Assembly: GCF_003339505.1 (NCBI RefSeq)
Contig: NZ_QPIW01000001.1
Span: forward strand, 434,001 to 498,000
Reading direction: 5' to 3'
Source: Runella aurantiaca
Lineage (GTDB): Bacteria > Bacteroidota > Bacteroidia > Cytophagales > Spirosomataceae
DNA: 64,000 nt
Shown: positions 54,758 through 62,693 of the stretch, piece after piece
How the letters are laid out: each line of letters starts with the position of its first letter
Numbering within the stretch: position 1 is the first letter of the stretch
The notes under the pieces: generated by a model
Database searches by the model: none
What the model saw: the letters and a program-made list of their open reading frames with translations, nothing else
What the model was told of the DNA's origin: nothing
Made by a program: the position numbers and the translations under genes

Positions 54758-55408
54758 TTAATTGTCAATCAAGTTATAACTGATTGCGTATTTTACCAGA
54801 CCTACGGTATTGCTCACCCCCAGTTTAATCATGATATTTTGCCGGTGCGTATCGACGGTACTTACACTGATAAAGAGTTTAGCGGCAATTTGGGCGCTGC
54901 TGTATTCCTGACAGATGAGGGTTAAGATTTCTTTTTCGCGTTTGCTCAAAATAACGCCCGAGTTTTTGGTGATGTATCCATTTTGGTGAATGGATTGGTC
55001 TTTTGAAAAGTCAAGCTCAATGTTTTTGGCGTAGTAGGTTCCGCCGCCAGCCACCGTTCTAATGGCCTCAAAAACCTCCTCGTAGGTAGCATCCTTGAAT
55101 AAATATCCCTGAAAACCAAGTTTTTGGAGTCGATGAAACAGGCGTGAGCCGCGCAAGATGGTGAGGTAAATGACGGGTAATTGTGGGTGCGTCGCCCTGA
55201 TTTTCGACAGCAAATCTTCGGGGTCGGAGTTGGGTAAATTTACATCTAGTACTAAAATGTCAATACAAGGTTTTGTGGCCAAAAAGTCGATGGTATTCTG
55301 GCCAGAGGTACAGGTTTTAACCACCTCAAAATCATGCTGTGTTTCGATGATAGCGGCCAATCCGCGTAGCAATAATTCGTGGTCATCTACTAGGCAGAGC
55401 TTAATCAT
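54758..55408 (-). CDS. NarL/LuxR-family response regulator
   Basis: A 216-residue regulator: receiver domain with VDDHELL and phosphoacceptor D55 (ILVLDVN), then a LuxR-type HTH (LSKREKEILTLICQEYSSAQ followed by a recognition helix VSTVDTHRQNIM). It is the first gene of a unit with the histidine kinase at 52896 and most likely its partner. Confidence 0.94.
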   Translation of the reverse strand: MIKLCLVDDHELLLRGLAAIIETQHDFEVVKTCTSGQNTIDFLATKPCIDILVLDVNLPNSDPEDLLSKIRATHPQLPVIYLTILRGSRLFHRLQKLGFQGYLFKDATYEEVFEAIRTVAGGGTYYAKNIELDFSKDQSIHQNGYITKNSGVILSKREKEILTLICQEYSSAQIAAKLFISVSTVDTHRQNIMIKLGVSNTVGLVKYAISYNLIDN

Positions 55409-55691
55409 TGCGGCTTCTTTAAGTCACTTTTTACTTCTTTTTGGCAATTAAAATTAGAAAATGACTCGCGCATCTACAAACAATCGGAGGGTCGAGGGCT
55501 TTAATTGACCCGAAAATTTACTTAACGGTTCTGATTCACTAGAATATACTGTTTAGTCAAACGTATCGGGTGTTATTATCCCTATTTACACGATGTTTTG
55601 GTATGTATATAAATCTGAATTTTGCCAACAGAAAATCTTTACGGACTTCATTCCATGTTTGATAAGCAACCCTAAACACGTTACTGAAACC

Positions 55692-56162
55692 ATGAAAAAG
55701 CGCTATTTATCATTCGTCTTATTATTGACAGTCTTGGCTTCTTGTTCCAAAAAAGAAAACGTAAGTCCTTTCTTTTTTTCGTGCACGATTGAAGGCAATA
55801 AATACACTATTGAAAATGAAATAGGTGCCTATGCGGTGGTTTTTAGCAATACGTCCAATACTATCTATGGAACTGAGTTGGAAAATGTAAAAACTGCTAC
55901 GCCTCGTACCATGTACATCACTTTGGAGTCCACTAAGGGCGTAGGGGTACACCAATGCAACGGCAAAAACGCTATCTTTTTTGAAGATACCGACAAAGTG
56001 GTGTACCGAACCAATTTTAACAATGGTTCAGGGCAAATCGAAATCACCGAGAAAACCGCGGAAGTCATTAAGGGGAGATTTTCGGGCATTGCCAAATCAT
56101 TTACAAATCCCATAAAAACCATCAACATCACCAGCGGAGAGTTTTCTGTCCGGTTTCGATAA
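55692..56162 (+). CDS. Small lipoprotein
   Basis: About 156 residues from the ATG at 55692; an upstream open frame to 55593 is unlikely to be coding because the Met at 55692 begins the signal (MKKRYLSFVLLLTVLASCSK, lipobox LASC). The mature part is an Asn/Thr-rich beta protein with no recognised family. It is followed 42 bases on by the S74-chaperone gene and may belong with it. Confidence 0.85.
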   Translation: MKKRYLSFVLLLTVLASCSKKENVSPFFFSCTIEGNKYTIENEIGAYAVVFSNTSNTIYGTELENVKTATPRTMYITLESTKGVGVHQCNGKNAIFFEDTDKVVYRTNFNNGSGQIEITEKTAEVIKGRFSGIAKSFTNPIKTINITSGEFSVRFR

Positions 56163-56204
56163 CAGACGCTTCTTTTTCCATCTTTTACCTCAACTCTCAA
56201 AATC

Positions 56205-57749
56205 ATGCAAAAGCTATTTTTTATTTCAATCTTTAGTTTTTTGGCCTCTAATTTATTGGCTCAGAGTGTGTTGATTACGCCCAACCAAATGGAGGCAAAA
56301 CAAAGCACAGCGGGTGATAATATCATTTTACAAGGAAGCAATCCTCCCAATATTTTTGCTAAACGGCATAATGGTACGCTTGCGCTGCCCACGGCAGTCG
56401 CCTCGGGTGACGATATTTTTATCCTTCAAGGGGCGGGACACAACGGAACCACCTTTACGGACTCAAGAGGTGCTATTCGGTTTGAGGCTACCCAAAATTG
56501 GAATACCACCCAAAACGGAACCCGCTTGCTATTTTTAACCACGGAAAATGGCAGTACGAACCAATTGGCGCGTATGGTCATTAATCAAAACGGAAGGGTG
56601 GGAATTGGAACCGATAACCCACTCGTTGATTTTGAAGTGGCGGGCAACGCTGGTATGGGCGTACGAACCTACGGCAACGGCAATACCTATAATTCACACA
56701 TCTACGGAAGTCATGCGAGCGGTACGGAAAACGCCCCTTCGGCCTCGACCAACGACCAAATTTTGGCCCGTTTTGAAGGGCTTGGCCACAATGGTAGCTA
56801 TTTTGAAGAAGGAGCCCGCATGGAAATCCGGTCGAAGGAAACTTGGGCCAGTGCCGAAAATGGGGCCGAAATCAACTTTTATACCACGCCCATCAACAAC
56901 GACATTCCCCTCAAACGGATGACCATTGCTGAGAATGGAAATATCGGAATCAATACCAGTACGCCGACCTACCCGCTGGAAGTGTTGGCGACGACCGATG
57001 ATGGCATTGCCGTGAAACGATTTGGCGACGCTCCCGCATTTTTTGGCGTATCGGCAGGCGGGAATATAAATGCCCCCGGGCCTTCGCTGGATGGCCATAT
57101 TCTGGCCCGCTTTGGGGCACGAGGCTACGACGGAAACAATTTTACCAACGCCAAAGCGCGTATCGAAATGCGAACCACCGCCGACTGGAGCCCGACCAGC
57201 ACGGGTGCCGCCATTGATTTCATAACAACCACGGCCGCAGGTACTACGCCTGTGGTAAATATGACTCTTTCGGGACCGGGTAATTTGGGGGTGGGACGAC
57301 TGCCAACGTTAAGCTATCGACTTGAGGTAGAGGGCAATGCCTATAAAACCGTGGGCGGTGGCAACTGGGATTCGCCCTCAGACCGCCGTTTGAAAAAAGA
57401 TATTACCTACCTCGACAGTCACGAAATACTCCAAAAAGTGTTGCAATTGAAGGGCGCAAATTACCGTTGGATTGACGAAAAGAAGGGCAAAGACCTGCAA
57501 TTTGGCTTCATTGCACAAGAGTTGAGAGAGATATTCCCGACCAAAGTTCAGCAACATGCTGATGGATATTTGTCGGCTACCTACGGTGATTTTGACCCGA
57601 TGCTGGTCGAATCCATTAAAGCGTTGAAGGCATTGATTGATGAACAGCGGGAAATGATTGCGGAGCAACGGGTAGAAATTGACCAATTAAAAACGGTTGT
57701 TTCGGCCAAAAATGACGTGTTGAATCAATCAAGCAGAACCAAAGAGTAA
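56205..57749 (+). CDS. Secreted protein with intramolecular chaperone (peptidase S74) domain
   Basis: A 514-residue protein. Signal peptide (to about SLLAQS), then three related ~110-residue repeats, each with an H-N-G-x-x-F/Y-x-x-x-A-R-I/M pattern and a terminal GxxGIGT/NxTPxYPLEV segment, forming a trimeric fibre-like body. The C-terminus is the endosialidase chaperone: the cleavage serine S392 in SPSDRRLKKDI, then FGFIAQELREIFP and a coiled coil. These domains help a fibre trimerise and then cut themselves off. The next gene overlaps its stop by one base (TAATG). Function in the cell is not known; a surface fibre is likely. Confidence 0.9.
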   Translation: MQKLFFISIFSFLASNLLAQSVLITPNQMEAKQSTAGDNIILQGSNPPNIFAKRHNGTLALPTAVASGDDIFILQGAGHNGTTFTDSRGAIRFEATQNWNTTQNGTRLLFLTTENGSTNQLARMVINQNGRVGIGTDNPLVDFEVAGNAGMGVRTYGNGNTYNSHIYGSHASGTENAPSASTNDQILARFEGLGHNGSYFEEGARMEIRSKETWASAENGAEINFYTTPINNDIPLKRMTIAENGNIGINTSTPTYPLEVLATTDDGIAVKRFGDAPAFFGVSAGGNINAPGPSLDGHILARFGARGYDGNNFTNAKARIEMRTTADWSPTSTGAAIDFITTTAAGTTPVVNMTLSGPGNLGVGRLPTLSYRLEVEGNAYKTVGGGNWDSPSDRRLKKDITYLDSHEILQKVLQLKGANYRWIDEKKGKDLQFGFIAQELREIFPTKVQQHADGYLSATYGDFDPMLVESIKALKALIDEQREMIAEQRVEIDQLKTVVSAKNDVLNQSSRTKE

Positions 57750-58081
57750 TGACCATGATTCTCTTTACTTTAACTACCTTTGAGGCGGGTCAATACGTTG
57801 ATTTTGAGAAGGTTGTTTGCATCACTGGTGACGGAAATTATTCCTGTATCCATTTGACCGACGGACAGAGATTGTTGGTGTCGAAGTGTTTGGAACAACT
57901 CGAACCGCGACTGCCGCACCGTCAATTTCTCCGAATTCATAAGCGTTACCTCATCAACCTGCGATTTGTGGAAAGTATCTTTCCGAAACAAATCAAGCTG
58001 ACCGACGGCAAAGTCTACGCCGTAGCGCGTCGGCGGTGGCCGAGTGTCAATTCGTATTTTAAACAGAAAATACGACGCTAA
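57749..58081 (+). CDS. Stand-alone LytTR DNA-binding protein
   Basis: A 110-residue protein made almost only of a LytTR domain: FEKVVCITGDGNYSCIHLTD then SKCLEQLEPRLPHRQFLRIH (the recognition loop) and RYLINLRFVESI. There is no receiver domain. The ATG at 57749 shares an A with the preceding stop, so it is translated with the fibre gene. It may auto-regulate that pair. A terminator follows. Confidence 0.9.
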   Translation: MTMILFTLTTFEAGQYVDFEKVVCITGDGNYSCIHLTDGQRLLVSKCLEQLEPRLPHRQFLRIHKRYLINLRFVESIFPKQIKLTDGKVYAVARRRWPSVNSYFKQKIRR

Positions 58082-58087
58082 AAAAAC

Positions 58088-58129
58088 AACTGCCTCTACC
58101 CACCAAATGTTTGGCGGATAGAGGCAGTT
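58088..58129 (+). terminator. Bidirectional terminator
   Basis: Perfect 11-base arms AACTGCCTCTA (58088-58098) and TAGAGGCAGTT (58119-58129) between the LytTR gene and the convergent anion transporter. Confidence 0.7.
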
Positions 58130-58149
58130 ATCTGACTCGGGAGTTGAAA

Positions 58150-59592
58150 TTATTTTTGAGAGTTGGAGGCGTGAGAATTCTCCATCGGCTCCGCTTCTAA
58201 CTCTGAGCCAGGCGTATCTTTTGTTTTACGTTTGAAAACCGCTTTTACCACAAAATAGATAATCAAAGCCGACAGAACACCCGTCAGGAAGTCGGTCAGC
58301 GGAACCATAAAGGCCGTGTAGGTCATCATGGCAAACTCAAACTTACCCTGATGCTTGATTTCGCGGATTTCGGAGGGTTTGATCATGTTGCTTGCCACCC
58401 AAACCAATATGCCCCCGATACAAGCCATCGGAATCAGTTCGAGATATTGGGCCAAATTGTAGGCCATGGCCAATTTTAAAGCTGCTTTAAAGTAACCTGC
58501 CAACGGCGTTTGGGCGCCTGCTTTGATGCTCGTAGCGGTGCGGGCCAGCGCTCCAGTACAAGGGAAACCCTGAACCAACGGTGTAAGGATTTGCACCATT
58601 CCTTGCCCAAAAAACTCTTTGTCGGGATTAAAGGGCGTTCTTTGGTTGTTGGCCAATTTATCAGCCATCGAGGAGCAAAGAATACTCTCAACACCCGACA
58701 CAAACACGATGGCACAGACAAAATAGATAATATCAATGACAACGCTGCCGTTCAGTGCGGGTAGCATGGGCGGCGTAAATACAAAGAAATTGTTGGGGAT
58801 AGAGCCGTAAAGGTCTTTGACCAAAATGATGTTTTTATCGGCTAGAAAGGTGGCCGAAAGCAGCGTAGCCAGTCCCATCGCAATGACTGGCCCGGGAATG
58901 AATACAGAAATTCGGAGTAAAGTTTTGGTTAAAGCGAAGGTCATCAGCCCCAAAAAAATCGACCAACCGTTGATTTTGTCGATGTTCCCAAACGCCGTAG
59001 TCAGGTTATGAATCAAACCGCCTTTGATGTCTTCGTCTTGTCCCATTAAATCCTTGAATGATTCGATGCCCAGAATATCTTCCACGTTTGTGAGTGCAAT
59101 AGCCACCGCGATACCGATGGTAAAGCCCACAATAATGGAATTGGGGACAAGCTTGGCGTAGCGCCCAAAACCATAAATACCCATGATGATGAGTATAACG
59201 CCAGAAATCATAGAAACCAAAATCAAAAACCCGTGGGCCGTTTCAAAATCGCCACCATTGGCGGGGCCGTATTTGGTAATCAAGCCCGCAATGACGGGAA
59301 TGAACGCGGCGGTAGGGCCGTAGACTTGGTATTTGGAGCCGCCGAAAGTACGTCCAACCACGCAGGCCAACGCGCCCGCAATGATGCCGTGTTCGGGGCG
59401 CATTCCCATTGCCATCGCAAAGCCCATCGCCATCGGAATGGCCGTCATGGCCACAATCAGCCCCGCGCTAAAATCCCGATAAACGGTTTTGGCCCAGTTG
59501 TCTCTTGTCAGGTCTTCCCAGCGGGAATCAAACAAAGTAAAGAAGAGTTTCAGGCGGGTAGCGGGCGTGGTAGGAAATAATTTCTTGTTCAT
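58150..59592 (-). CDS. SulP-family anion transporter without STAS domain
   Basis: A 480-residue polytopic membrane protein of the SulP/SLC26 group, which moves sulfate, bicarbonate or related anions. Seen: about ten to twelve hydrophobic helices, MAMGFAMAMGMRPEHGIIAG, VYGPTAAFIPVIAGL and SGVESILCSSMADKL. The usual C-terminal STAS domain of the family is missing; the protein ends in a short charged tail. This shorter form occurs in other Bacteroidota. It is 6 bases from the upstream stress-protein gene; both probably form one unit. Confidence 0.9.
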   Translation of the reverse strand: MNKKLFPTTPATRLKLFFTLFDSRWEDLTRDNWAKTVYRDFSAGLIVAMTAIPMAMGFAMAMGMRPEHGIIAGALACVVGRTFGGSKYQVYGPTAAFIPVIAGLITKYGPANGGDFETAHGFLILVSMISGVILIIMGIYGFGRYAKLVPNSIIVGFTIGIAVAIALTNVEDILGIESFKDLMGQDEDIKGGLIHNLTTAFGNIDKINGWSIFLGLMTFALTKTLLRISVFIPGPVIAMGLATLLSATFLADKNIILVKDLYGSIPNNFFVFTPPMLPALNGSVVIDIIYFVCAIVFVSGVESILCSSMADKLANNQRTPFNPDKEFFGQGMVQILTPLVQGFPCTGALARTATSIKAGAQTPLAGYFKAALKLAMAYNLAQYLELIPMACIGGILVWVASNMIKPSEIREIKHQGKFEFAMMTYTAFMVPLTDFLTGVLSALIIYFVVKAVFKRKTKDTPGSELEAEPMENSHASNSQK

Positions 59593-59598
59593 TTCATT

Positions 59599-60078
59599 TT
59601 AAATAAAAAGTGCAATTAATTGTTCTTGTTCTGTTTGCTTGTAATCGGTGCCCCAGTCAATTTCTGTGACGGGAACCTTGGCTTTTTTCAGGATGGGTAA
59701 GGGGTTAAATCCATTTTTTGCGGGTTTTAAGTGATAGGTTTTAGGAAGGTAGATTTCGTTAATTTTGTTGGCGTCTACGTAGTTATTCAAATAGCCATTG
59801 GTGTTCATGGTCAATAAGTCAATTGAAATATCCAATAGCTTACCTTCAAAGCGATTTTTAATGATTTCGAGGGCTTCTTTAAACTCATTGGTGACGAGGG
59901 CTTTTATTCTATTTTCTGCCGAATAGAATAATAATTCAGTAATTGAATTGTCGGGGTATTCGGCATAAATAAGCACCACCCGGGTGGGTTGGTCGATATG
60001 CGATGCCAAAGCGAGTTTCAAAGTGTTGAGCGATGCAACACAAAAATCGGTAGGGATTAAAATAGTTTTTGTTGCCAT
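59599..60078 (-). CDS. UspA-like protein
   Basis: A 159-residue protein with the fold pattern of universal stress proteins: TILIPTDFCVASLNTLKLAL at the N-terminus, then alternating strands and helices and a late VDANKINEIYLPKTYHL. The ATP-binding G-x2-G-x9-G-S/T motif is not clear, so it may be a non-nucleotide-binding member. It leads into the anion-transporter gene with a 6-base gap, suggesting the two work together. Confidence 0.75.
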   Translation of the reverse strand: MATKTILIPTDFCVASLNTLKLALASHIDQPTRVVLIYAEYPDNSITELLFYSAENRIKALVTNEFKEALEIIKNRFEGKLLDISIDLLTMNTNGYLNNYVDANKINEIYLPKTYHLKPAKNGFNPLPILKKAKVPVTEIDWGTDYKQTEQEQLIALFI

Positions 60079-60143
60079 GCCTTGCGTTAGGTTATGGACA
60101 CAAAACTATTTTGGCGTTATTAAGAGCCTCTAAGAATGAGATT

Positions 60144-60536
60144 AGAAATTGATAAGAAAGGAATTTTTTTGCCGACTAAGCCAGTGGGACAAGGCAAAAC
60201 ACCGCCTTGCGGCAGAGGGTAAGTAGAAGAAATCCCGAATCCGTGGTCTGTGTCTCCACAGACCTTACCCTTTATTAAGTCTGCTTTAAAATCGTTTTCA
60301 GAGAGGCTTTTAGTAAGTCTGTGAAGACACAGACCACGGTGGAGAAATTGATAAGAAAGGAATTATTTTGCCGACTAAGCCGGTGGGACAAGGCAAAACA
60401 CCGCCTTGCAGCATAGGGTAAGTGGAAGGAATCCGTGGTCTGTGTCTCCACAGACCTTACCCTTTATTAAGTCTGCTTAAAAATCGTTTTCAGGGAGGCT
60501 TTTAGTAAGTCTGTGAGGACACAGACCACGGTGGAG
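60144..60536. repeat. Tandem ~199-base repeat with long inverted arms
   Basis: Two units, 60144-60342 and 60343-60536, match at most positions. Each contains long inverted arms, e.g. unit 1 has CCGTGGTCTGTGTCTCCACA onward (60241-60263) facing a near-exact complement (60317-60339), and unit 2 has the same at 60433-60455 and 60509-60531. Each arm is itself a small palindrome (GTCTGTG ... CACAGAC). No gene is in 60079-60835. Confidence 0.85.
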
Positions 60537-60652
60537 CATTGGGTAAGTAGAAGGTATCACCCACAGAAACGGCCTTTGCTTGCTTTAGTTGGCTTAAACA
60601 CCAACAATGGCTTAAAGCACTTTGGGCGGTGTCTGAGCAGGAGGAGGTAGTC

Positions 60653-60800
60653 TAACAGTTTAGCGGCTAACCGAAGGGGGCGATTACGAAACAGTTCACT
60701 ATTAATACACAATACACCATCCCGCTAGCTAGCGGGATGGACGCGAGGCAGAATGTTCAATTAACCACTGAACCCGCTTTTTTGCCAAATGCCGTTTATG
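60653..60800. repeat. Cassette-like repeat element, copy A
   Basis: Begins TAACAGTTTAGCGG and ends TTGCCAAATGCCGTTTATG. It aligns with copy B (62550-62679) through shared pieces: TAAC...GGCG...GGCGGATT-like, AATACACC, GCGAGG(C/T)AGAATGTTCAAT and GCCAAA(C/T)GCC...TTATG. It lies 35 bases 3' of the methyltransferase stop codon. The centre holds a perfect palindrome (60717-60740). Confidence 0.6.
60717..60740. repeat. Perfect 24-base palindrome
   Basis: The half-site CCATCCCGCTAG (60717-60728) is followed directly by its exact complement (60729-60740). It is inserted within the copy A element relative to copy B. Confidence 0.8.
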
Positions 60801-60835
60801 GGCAGGTTTTCTTGTTTTGGCAGGGCAAAGAACAA

Positions 60836-61636
60836 TCATTGCTTGATAGCATAGCCCATATAAAATATATTCATATCATTGCTTTCTTTCAATTGAAAGT
60901 TTTTGCCAAGTTCAGCGTAGCCCCATTCTCCTTTTACTCTTTTTCTTAAATAACCCAACATTTTTGGAATGGAAACACTTGGTGATGTTCCTTTATGTTC
61001 TTTCCAATCCAGTTTATTTTGGGCAAGAAGTGTTTTTAGTTCTTCGGGCTTAATAAACATATCCCAGTTATGAATATTGGGTGGCATAAACGCCCAACGT
61101 TTCCATTCCTGCCAAATTTTAATAGCGACCAATTTGCTAATGAAAGTTCTATTCAGCGTATCATAATAAAATACACCGTTTGGTTTTAATACTCTTGAAA
61201 TTTCTGAAATTGTTTTGGGCAAATCCATGACGTGTTCCAACACATCGCAACATACTACACAATCAAATGATTGGTCAGGATAAGGAAGGTTTTCGCTAAA
61301 TCCTTTGTCGTATTTAATGGTTAAACCACTAAGGCGTGCGTGGTTGATGGCTGTATTTAATGATTGTTCGGCAGGCTCAATCCCAGTGGTAGTGAACCCC
61401 AGTTTAGCAACTTCTTCTGTAAGTATCCCGCCACCTGAACCAACTTCTAACGCTGTTTTGCCCTGCGGGTCTATAGCAAGTTTGTGTAGTACTTTCTTAA
61501 AATAGCCAACTCTGCAAGGGTTAAGACTTGTTTTCAGAAGGTGTAACATTGAATCTGGTTGCCACCAAATATCACCTTCCCCTTTGTAATAATCGTTGTC
61601 TATTTTTGCATAGACTTCTTGTGTTACTTTTTCCAT
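60836..61636 (-). CDS. UbiG-like SAM-dependent methyltransferase
   Basis: A 266-residue methyltransferase. Seen: motif I ALEVGSGGGILTEEVAKLG, post-I TTGIEPAEQSL, motif II FDCVVCCDVLEHVMDL and motif III LKPNGVFYYDTLN. The order and the H in EHV resemble UbiG/COQ3 O-methyltransferases, but Bacteroidota use menaquinone, so the substrate is probably a different small molecule or lipid. It is followed by cassette-like element A; its 5' end is duplicated upstream. Confidence 0.85.
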   Translation of the reverse strand: MEKVTQEVYAKIDNDYYKGEGDIWWQPDSMLHLLKTSLNPCRVGYFKKVLHKLAIDPQGKTALEVGSGGGILTEEVAKLGFTTTGIEPAEQSLNTAINHARLSGLTIKYDKGFSENLPYPDQSFDCVVCCDVLEHVMDLPKTISEISRVLKPNGVFYYDTLNRTFISKLVAIKIWQEWKRWAFMPPNIHNWDMFIKPEELKTLLAQNKLDWKEHKGTSPSVSIPKMLGYLRKRVKGEWGYAELGKNFQLKESNDMNIFYMGYAIKQ

Positions 61637-61737
61637 TGCATTTCTTGTTTTGCTTTTTCTTACTTGTAAGGCTATTCGGTTTCGCCCTTGTTTTCTACAA
61701 AAAAACTACTTGAAGAAATGAAAGTCATTCGCCTATG

Positions 61738-62325
61738 CTAATAAATTACTTTTTTACTGCTTCTAATGCGGCTAAGTGATGATGGCAAAATGCCGAGGTA
61801 CGCTGCAATGAGATATTGTGGTACCCTTTGGAGCAAGTCGGGCATATTTGTCAATATTTGACTATATCGTGCCTCAGCATCCTTGGAAACCAACTCGGAA
61901 ACCTGAGAATACAGATTCTTGGTACACTGAGAATAAAGTAGATGTGAGTATACCGAAATTTTTGGACTCTTAATACAAGCCAGTTCCCAATCTTCTTTTG
62001 ATAGAAACCAGAGTGAGCTAGCTTCAAATGTTTCAACGGTCAATTGAGCTTTATTGCCAGAAATAAAACTTTCCATATCAGAAATCCACTCGTTTTCCCT
62101 CGCAAATGTAATGACTCTGATTTGTCCGTCATCCAGCGTCTTATAGTTATAAGCAAGACCCTTCTCCACAAAAAAAAGCTTGTTGTTAAAGTCTCCTTCA
62201 GCGACCAAGATCTGCTTTCTCATGGTTGTCATACGTTTGAAGCATGGTCGAATGCTTTCAAATTCTGCTTTGGTCATACTTCCTACCTTATTGTTGATAT
62301 CTTGGTAAAGTCCGTCTAATTCCAT
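61738..62325 (-). CDS. Crp/Fnr-family regulator
   Basis: A 195-residue regulator of the Bacteroidota Crp/Fnr type: an N-terminal cyclic-nucleotide-binding fold (LVAEGDFNNKLFFVEKGLAYNY) and a C-terminal HTH (PQYLIAAYLGILPSSLSRIR). The cysteines of Fnr are absent, and no nucleotide-binding Arg-Glu motif is clear. Its ATG is fused almost directly to a truncated copy of the methyltransferase 5' end, as if it had been inserted there. Confidence 0.9.
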   Translation of the reverse strand: MELDGLYQDINNKVGSMTKAEFESIRPCFKRMTTMRKQILVAEGDFNNKLFFVEKGLAYNYKTLDDGQIRVITFARENEWISDMESFISGNKAQLTVETFEASSLWFLSKEDWELACIKSPKISVYSHLLYSQCTKNLYSQVSELVSKDAEARYSQILTNMPDLLQRVPQYLIAAYLGILPSSLSRIRSSKKVIY

Positions 62326-62328
62326 AAA

Positions 62329-62470
62329 GTGTAAGATTGAATTTTATTGCCATCTAATATCACCTTCTCCTTTGTAATAATCGTTGTCTATTTTTGCATA
62401 GACTTCTTGTGTTACTTTTTCCATGAATTTCTTGTGTTGCTTTTTCCTATCTCGTAAGGCTTTTCGGTTT
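62329..62470 (-). pseudogene. Truncated duplicate of the methyltransferase 5' end
   Basis: About 140 bases closely match 61541-61682, i.e. the first ~33 codons of the methyltransferase gene plus its upstream sequence. The copy starts MEKVTQEVYAKIDNDYYKGE at 62424 and reaches GDIRWQ before a stop at 62346-62344. Beyond the stop the homology runs on to within four bases of the Crp/Fnr start. It is a non-functional duplicate. Confidence 0.85.
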
Positions 62471-62549
62471 TGTTCCGTTTTTGAGTGGCCGCTGGTCTCC
62501 ACTTTCTTCTTGTCAGTTTGTGTAAGCTATGACATTTTATAAACTTGCC

Positions 62550-62679
62550 CATAACGTTTTGGCGCTTAGTGCAGTGGCGGATTTTGGAACACAAAACTGT
62601 CAATACACCACAAAAGTTGATGCGAGGTAGAATGTTCAATGAAGCATTTTACCTGTCATTGAGCCAAACGCCTGTTATG
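62550..62679. repeat. Cassette-like repeat element, copy B
   Basis: Begins CATAACGTTTTGGCG and ends GAGCCAAACGCCTGTTATG, so its ends are inverted (CATAAC with GTTATG, and CGTTTTGGC with GCCAAACG). It lies 14 bases 3' of the AAA_13 gene stop and has shared pieces with copy A. Confidence 0.65.
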
Positions 62680-62693
62680 TCTTCGTACTTTTG

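Noticed and set aside
60653-62679. Classical integron attC sites
   Set aside because: The ends (CATAAC/GTTATG) do not fit the R-Y-Y-Y-A-A-C / G-T-T-R-R-R-Y core well, and no integron integrase is in the window; kept only as a cassette-like element.
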